Shown here piece by piece: positions 44,501-50,500 of a stretch of DNA of 64,000 nt. The stretch spans positions 2,232,001 through 2,296,000 of the forward strand of contig JBBELK010000162.1 in NCBI GenBank assembly GCA_037783545.1, in the 5' to 3' direction. Under the pieces are notes generated by a model. The model had not been told where the DNA came from. It did not search any database and worked only from the letters and a program-made list of their open reading frames with translations. This DNA comes from Henricia sp. BOLD:AAB3569 (lineage: Eukaryota > Echinodermata > Asteroidea > Spinulosida > Echinasteridae). Made by a program: the position numbers and the translations under genes. Numbering within the stretch: position 1 is the first letter of the stretch; each line of letters starts with the position of its first letter.

Positions 44501-47500
44501 GTTGCGTGGATGACTATATAAAACTTGCTGTGACCTGATTTTCCCCCTCTCGAGTCCGAATGAACTGCAAAACATGGTGACTTACATGAAGCATATTTAG
44601 ACACAAATTGAAAGTGCTTTTTCAATGGTCAGAAGGGATACGGTTTAAACTAGAAACCTCCATTTGCTGCTTTTATAACAAACTTCTCTGTGTTTGAAAA
44701 ATTCTCCAGAATTGAGCAACTTTTTTCAAGTGTTTCCTCTTTTTTAAGTCTATCGCTGATTATTATTCTTGGAGAAATATGATGACAATACACCGTTGTC
44801 AAAAGGTCACACAATGTAGCATGTATACATACTAATTACGAACTAAAGCATTTCTACCCTGTATTATTTCTGTTCAAAAAGCTGTGTGCGGTGGAACCTA
44901 CAATGCCACGGATACTCCCCAGACCATTGTTTCACCCAACTACCCCAACGACTACCCACACAACACTCGCTGCACATGGTTCATTGGTGCTCCTGAGGAT
45001 ACTCACGATCATGTCCGGATCCGAGTAACGAGCTTCGAAGTGGAAGATCACAGCAACTGTAACTATGACTACCTAGAGTTCAGAGATTTCCCTGCGGTAA
45101 GTTAAAGAGTTGGTCATGTATTAAGTGACAGTATATAAAGGTCGTTTCACCATTTACAATATGGTGCGGTTGATTTCTCAATAAACCAGGATTTTTGTCA
45201 CTTTATAGAATTTGACTCGGAAATAACTAGCGTTGAAAGAAACTGAAGATCTCAAAATCCCAATTATTGGTATTATGAAAAATTTAAAAAACTATGAATT
45301 GTAGGATAGGGCGACAAATCGTGTGTAAAAAATGTATATTAGGGCGACGTGCTCAATAGGGCGACATTTTGGTGTCGCCCTAATATTTTTGATTTTAAAA
45401 ATAAGGTGTCATTTTGAGTGATTCTTGCCGAAATTTCGGTGGTCTCCGGGGAGAGTCTTCCCGAAATGTCGCCCTATTGCGGCATTCAGGGTTGTATAAA
45501 TTATTATTATTATTTCTTTCTGGTACATGTATTCATACCAAAGATTACTCAATAGTGCTCATTGCACTGTCACTCGCAAGCGTGAGGAAACCATGAAGAA
45601 TTCAAATTAGAAATGACCAGAGACACCGGGGAATATCCCCTTTCTCTTCATGAGAGAATGCTCTGGGATCTTTAGAGTGCGTTACCATTACCTAACACAT
45701 TGGACCAATGGCTTTTCATCCCTTCCGAAGGATGGAGCAAGTGTGGTTGAGTGCCTTGCCCAAGTTTTCGTCTCCAACGGTAGATGTTGCCTGGATTCTT
45801 TTTAATATTATCCACATTTTTTGGCCTATAAACAAGGTAAATATTTCAAACAAAACTGGTTCTAATTAAAATGTTGTTGACATTGCATTTTGCACGATGC
45901 CGATGGTACGGTGGTGTTTAAAACGATCCTTTGAAAAGTTGAAGTTTGCGCGCGTGGTCTTTTTACGTTTCGCCCCGCCCACCCCCCAAGGAAGCCACGC
46001 CCCTTCTGGAATTTTCGTTTTCCTCCAATCTCACCCCTGGAAATCTTTTTCTTGAACGCCTGTTTGTATTAAAACACAAATGAAATTTCAGTTCATTTTA
46101 TGTATTAGTGAGGGAATGCATTATATTAGGGCTTGTAAGAACTCTGGATGCCGCAATAGGGCGACATTTCGGGAAGACTCTCCCCGGGGACCACCAAAAT
46201 TTCGGCAAGAGTCACTCAAAATGACATCTTATTTTTCTACCCAAAGCTTCCAAAGATGGTCACAGACCTAAGATAGACAGTTCTAGACCTAATAAAAATG
46301 GTTCTCGATTTAAAAAAAATGGTTTTTGACCTAAAAAAATGATTTTAAAAAATATATATATATTAGGGCGACACCAAAATGTCGCACTATTGAGCATGTC
46401 GCCCTAATATAGCTTTTTTACACACAAATTGTCGCCCTATCCTAGCATCCATAGTTTTTGATCCAAGGCTTAATTTTTAGTATATATATATATATATATG
46501 GTTATTTTTTTTAATTTTTTTTTTCTAGACTGATGGCCAAGTTTTGCAGTATTGCGGGACTGATATCCCTCCAGTCTTTTATTCTATCGGCACTGTTGCT
46601 CAGATCTACTTCATTACTGACCAATCGTCAACTGGTACTGGATTCTCACTTACTTATTCCATCGCTGGTATGTAACTCAGTTTGTTTTTAGAACAATCAT
46701 TAATGATTTCATTTCTTGCACCATTTAGAAGAAGCTTTAAACCAATCAAAGTTGTGACTGACACTGGTAAAATGGCAGTTGGTCTCAACTGGCCTTCAAT
46801 TCCACCAAATGGCAACGAGAGGAAACACCAATGTCTCCAGAATGTGATTCAATCAATTTGATGCAAAACTGCCAACACTAAAAAAAAAAAAAATAGAAAT
46901 TCAAAATGTTGCTTTTCATTACAAAAGCAGAACCAAAGAAATGGGGGAAAAATCCCAGAGTCATGCATGTGTCTGTTAAAAATATCTGTAATTTGCAAGA
47001 AGTATACAAAAGGTAAGCATTAATGTCTTCTCCCTTGCTGTTCAACCTCAATTCAACAAGCACTTGAAATTCTCTAGCTACAACCCTGAAACCACAAAGC
47101 TTACACCTGGCCCAATTACATCACACTGTTTAGCAGGAAATACATCTTAGTGCAGTTTGTGCTTTTGTTTTCTGTTAAACAGCACCATGACACAAGATTT
47201 GAAATGCAAGTTTTTGGATTCTATTAAAAACTACGCAAAATAGTTTACTTGCACTGCATCTCAACTGGAAGCCATACACCTATCAACAATTCCTGTGCTT
47301 AGGGAGGATGTCACACATTGGAATATGTTCCCTTTGCTCCAACCAGTCTTTCTGCATGACTGCTTCTATCTGTGCTCTTCCCAGCATTGTGTTTTAAATG
47401 TGCTGTTTTTGTATGTCCTAGTAATTTTGCCTTAAAGAAGACAGTGCTAGTGTCTGAACGTGAGGCCACTAATTTTACAGCATAAACATTTCTCATTTTT

Positions 47501-50500
47501 TTAAGTGAAATAGCAGTGAAGAAAATCCACCGATAGAAAGCTTCCAGGCTAAAAAAGGACCATTCTGAAATGTTACCGTTCCTCCAAAATCTCACAAATT
47601 AGCGAAAGATTTTGTAGAATTTGAGAAACTGTATGTTCATTGGAAATAAATCATTTATTTTTGCCATTGAATATGATTAATTTGAGTTTGTTTTTCTCTT
47701 ATCTAAAACCCAACCGCACAGACTGCAACAAAAATTATACAAACACCAATGGCCGTGTGAGCAGTCCCGGCTACCCTCAAACCTACCACCATAACTATGA
47801 CTGCGACATTAGGATCACCTCACCGGCTGGAAGCTACCTGGCTCTCTACTTCAACAATTTCAACGTTGAGTATCACGCTAGCTGTCAGTATGATAGCCTC
47901 ACGGTCAGTTGTGCTTTTTTTCTCATCTGAATTGTGCAGGCCAGAACTTTAGCTCCAGTACTTTCAGATTACGAAATAGCCCCATTTTGAGATGTGTTTC
48001 AGAGTATCAACTATTGAGTGGTTTTGAACCTGCAATCTTTGAGTGCTTCCACTTGCCGTTTGCGAGTCAATGGCCTAAACTGCTTGGCCACGGTACTCCC
48101 CGGGGTACTCTTGTTTTCAAATGGAATTTGTCCTACACAATGCTGTATGCACTATTTACCAAGTGCTTTTACCGAGAGCACCCTAAATACTCATAATGTG
48201 CTCAGGTGGAACTTGAACCCAATACCTCCTGAGCATGCCTGTGCAGAATGACTGATTCACCGATCTTACTGTGGGCGAGCGGCTGTATTTACAATGTACA
48301 TGTATATGAAATAAGGTAACATTTTGTGTTGTCAGATTTATGACGGATCCGACAACTCTGCGACACTTCTGCACACCCTGTGTGGCAATTACATCCCTGA
48401 TCCAGTTTTCCTGACTTCAAACACTGCTTACCTGAACTTTTTGACTGATTCCACTGCTTCGTCCGCTGGTTATGACTTGACGTTCACATCCAGCACACTC
48501 TCACCAGGTCAGTGTGGAATTTGTTGGTGCTGAGTTTGTTTCTAGGTGAAAGAGTCTTTCTTTTTATTACTGCCAGAATGGCCCAGTTTTTTCAAGGAGT
48601 TCTCAAACATTTCTGAGCAGACCCTCTTTTAGTTAAGGTATAATCATTCCTAAAAACCGACTTCACAAACACTTTGGTGTTGGGCATCGCAATGCACACA
48701 CCAGTCACAAATTTTCTGAAAGGCTAAAAAGTAGTCATTGACATCTTTTGTGCCAATATTACTTGACTAAAAGTTCTAAAAGAATATTATGAATTACTGA
48801 AAGCAAATTTGTGGACTCTTATCCAAAACAATGCACAAGCAATCTAGGATTCGTTATGGAACTGCCTCTCCGCCCGCCATAGTCATGCCATGCAAAGAGA
48901 TGGGACTGCCAGTGTGTTCCTATCACCATGCCTCAACCGTAACCATCCCCAATATACGTTCAAACGGTGTCACTTTAGCGATCATTGTCATTCAATCAAA
49001 ATTTTTGCAGTAATTGGCTTTAATGAAATACTGTACAATCTTCATTCCAATTACAATAGCGATGCTTTTTTTATTTTTGGAAAAAAAAAAGAAACACACC
49101 TGTCAATAAAAGAATAAAGTTGGTTCATTGTTGTGTCGTTAATAAGATGATAATGAATTATATAATTGTTGAGCTAATGCACCTATCAATTGTTTCCCCC
49201 ACCTTTCCCCTCTGCGATGCCCCAACCCCTAGGTGGGGGTTTGGTCACGTTTTTCATGCCCCAGGGTGGGGCATTTGACCCTTTGAAATAAAATTCTGTG
49301 CATTTGTATACAAGACGCACATGTTTTGCACCCGAGGGTGGGGATTTTTGTCACCTAAATGTTGCCCCGGGGGTGGGGATTTTGTCACAAAAAGTGACAA
49401 TCCCCACCTCTTAGGTGGGGTAGCCCGAGGGGGGAGGGGTGGGGGAAACAATTGATAGGTGCATAAGTTTCACACAAGAAGTACATATAAAAAGTAGGGG
49501 GTCAAACGTTTGACCTCCTAGGGGGTCAAACCTCCTGTCATCTGAAAATGTTGTGAAAGTTATGTAACCCATGTGAATTCATTCAGTACAAATGTGGATA
49601 AATGTCCATGAGTTTGGGAAATCTGGATGCAGTGAAAAACATCCCGGTGGAGCCAAGTTGTTTTTCAGTGCATCCAGATTTCCCAAACTCATGGACATTT
49701 GTCCACATTTGTATTGAATTATTTCACCCTGGTGCACAATGGGCCGGTGGGAATGCAAACTGTGCCAAAATAGGCAAATGGTGATTTTTCAAAAAATGTA
49801 AAATTTTACATTTGTTAGGTTTGTGTGGGTCTATACAACTATTTTATAACAGAAGTAATCTCCATAACATTTTTAACTTCGAGTAATACGGTCGTAAACC
49901 CAACGAGAACAGGCAAATCACGAGAACAACCATGTTACTTCTATAGTATTTTAAACGGCCATTACGGCTGCTGTGCAAAACTAAAGTTATGAAAGCAAGC
50001 CGGGCAAGGGTTTGGGTTGTGTCTTAAGTGATCTCTGGGAGGGGTGGTTATCCCTCTGTAGAGCTTGTTAATCTCAGGGGGTCTGCAGGGCATTAAGTAG
50101 TAGGTCCGCGGTTCGAATCCTGGTGGAGCCAAGTTGTTCCTAGATTCCCCAAACTCATAGACATTTGTCCACATTTGTATCGAACATTTCATGTTGGTGA
50201 AGTATCTTTAGTTTTCCGGGCTCAGTTCCCTTGTGTATCTGCCAGTAATCCCCCACAATGTGAAAGCAAACCATGTGAATTTCTCACTTGGATCTCCAGC
50301 TTGATGGCCTTATAACATTTTGCCTTTCTCTCGTAGGTTGTGGAGGATCTTTGAATGGTCGTGTTGGCAGCTTTACAAGCCCCAACTTCCCCTTTGAGTA
50401 TGATTCCGGTCTGGAGTGTGGCTGGTCTATTGAGGTTCCTAGTGGAGGCAACCGCTTGACCCTTGCGATAACATCTTTGGGCATTGAAGGCGACGAGGGA

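Noticed and set aside
46480-46499. (TA)n tract as a TATA promoter
   Set aside because: It is a simple repeat just upstream of an internal exon's pyrimidine tract, with no sign of a transcription start.
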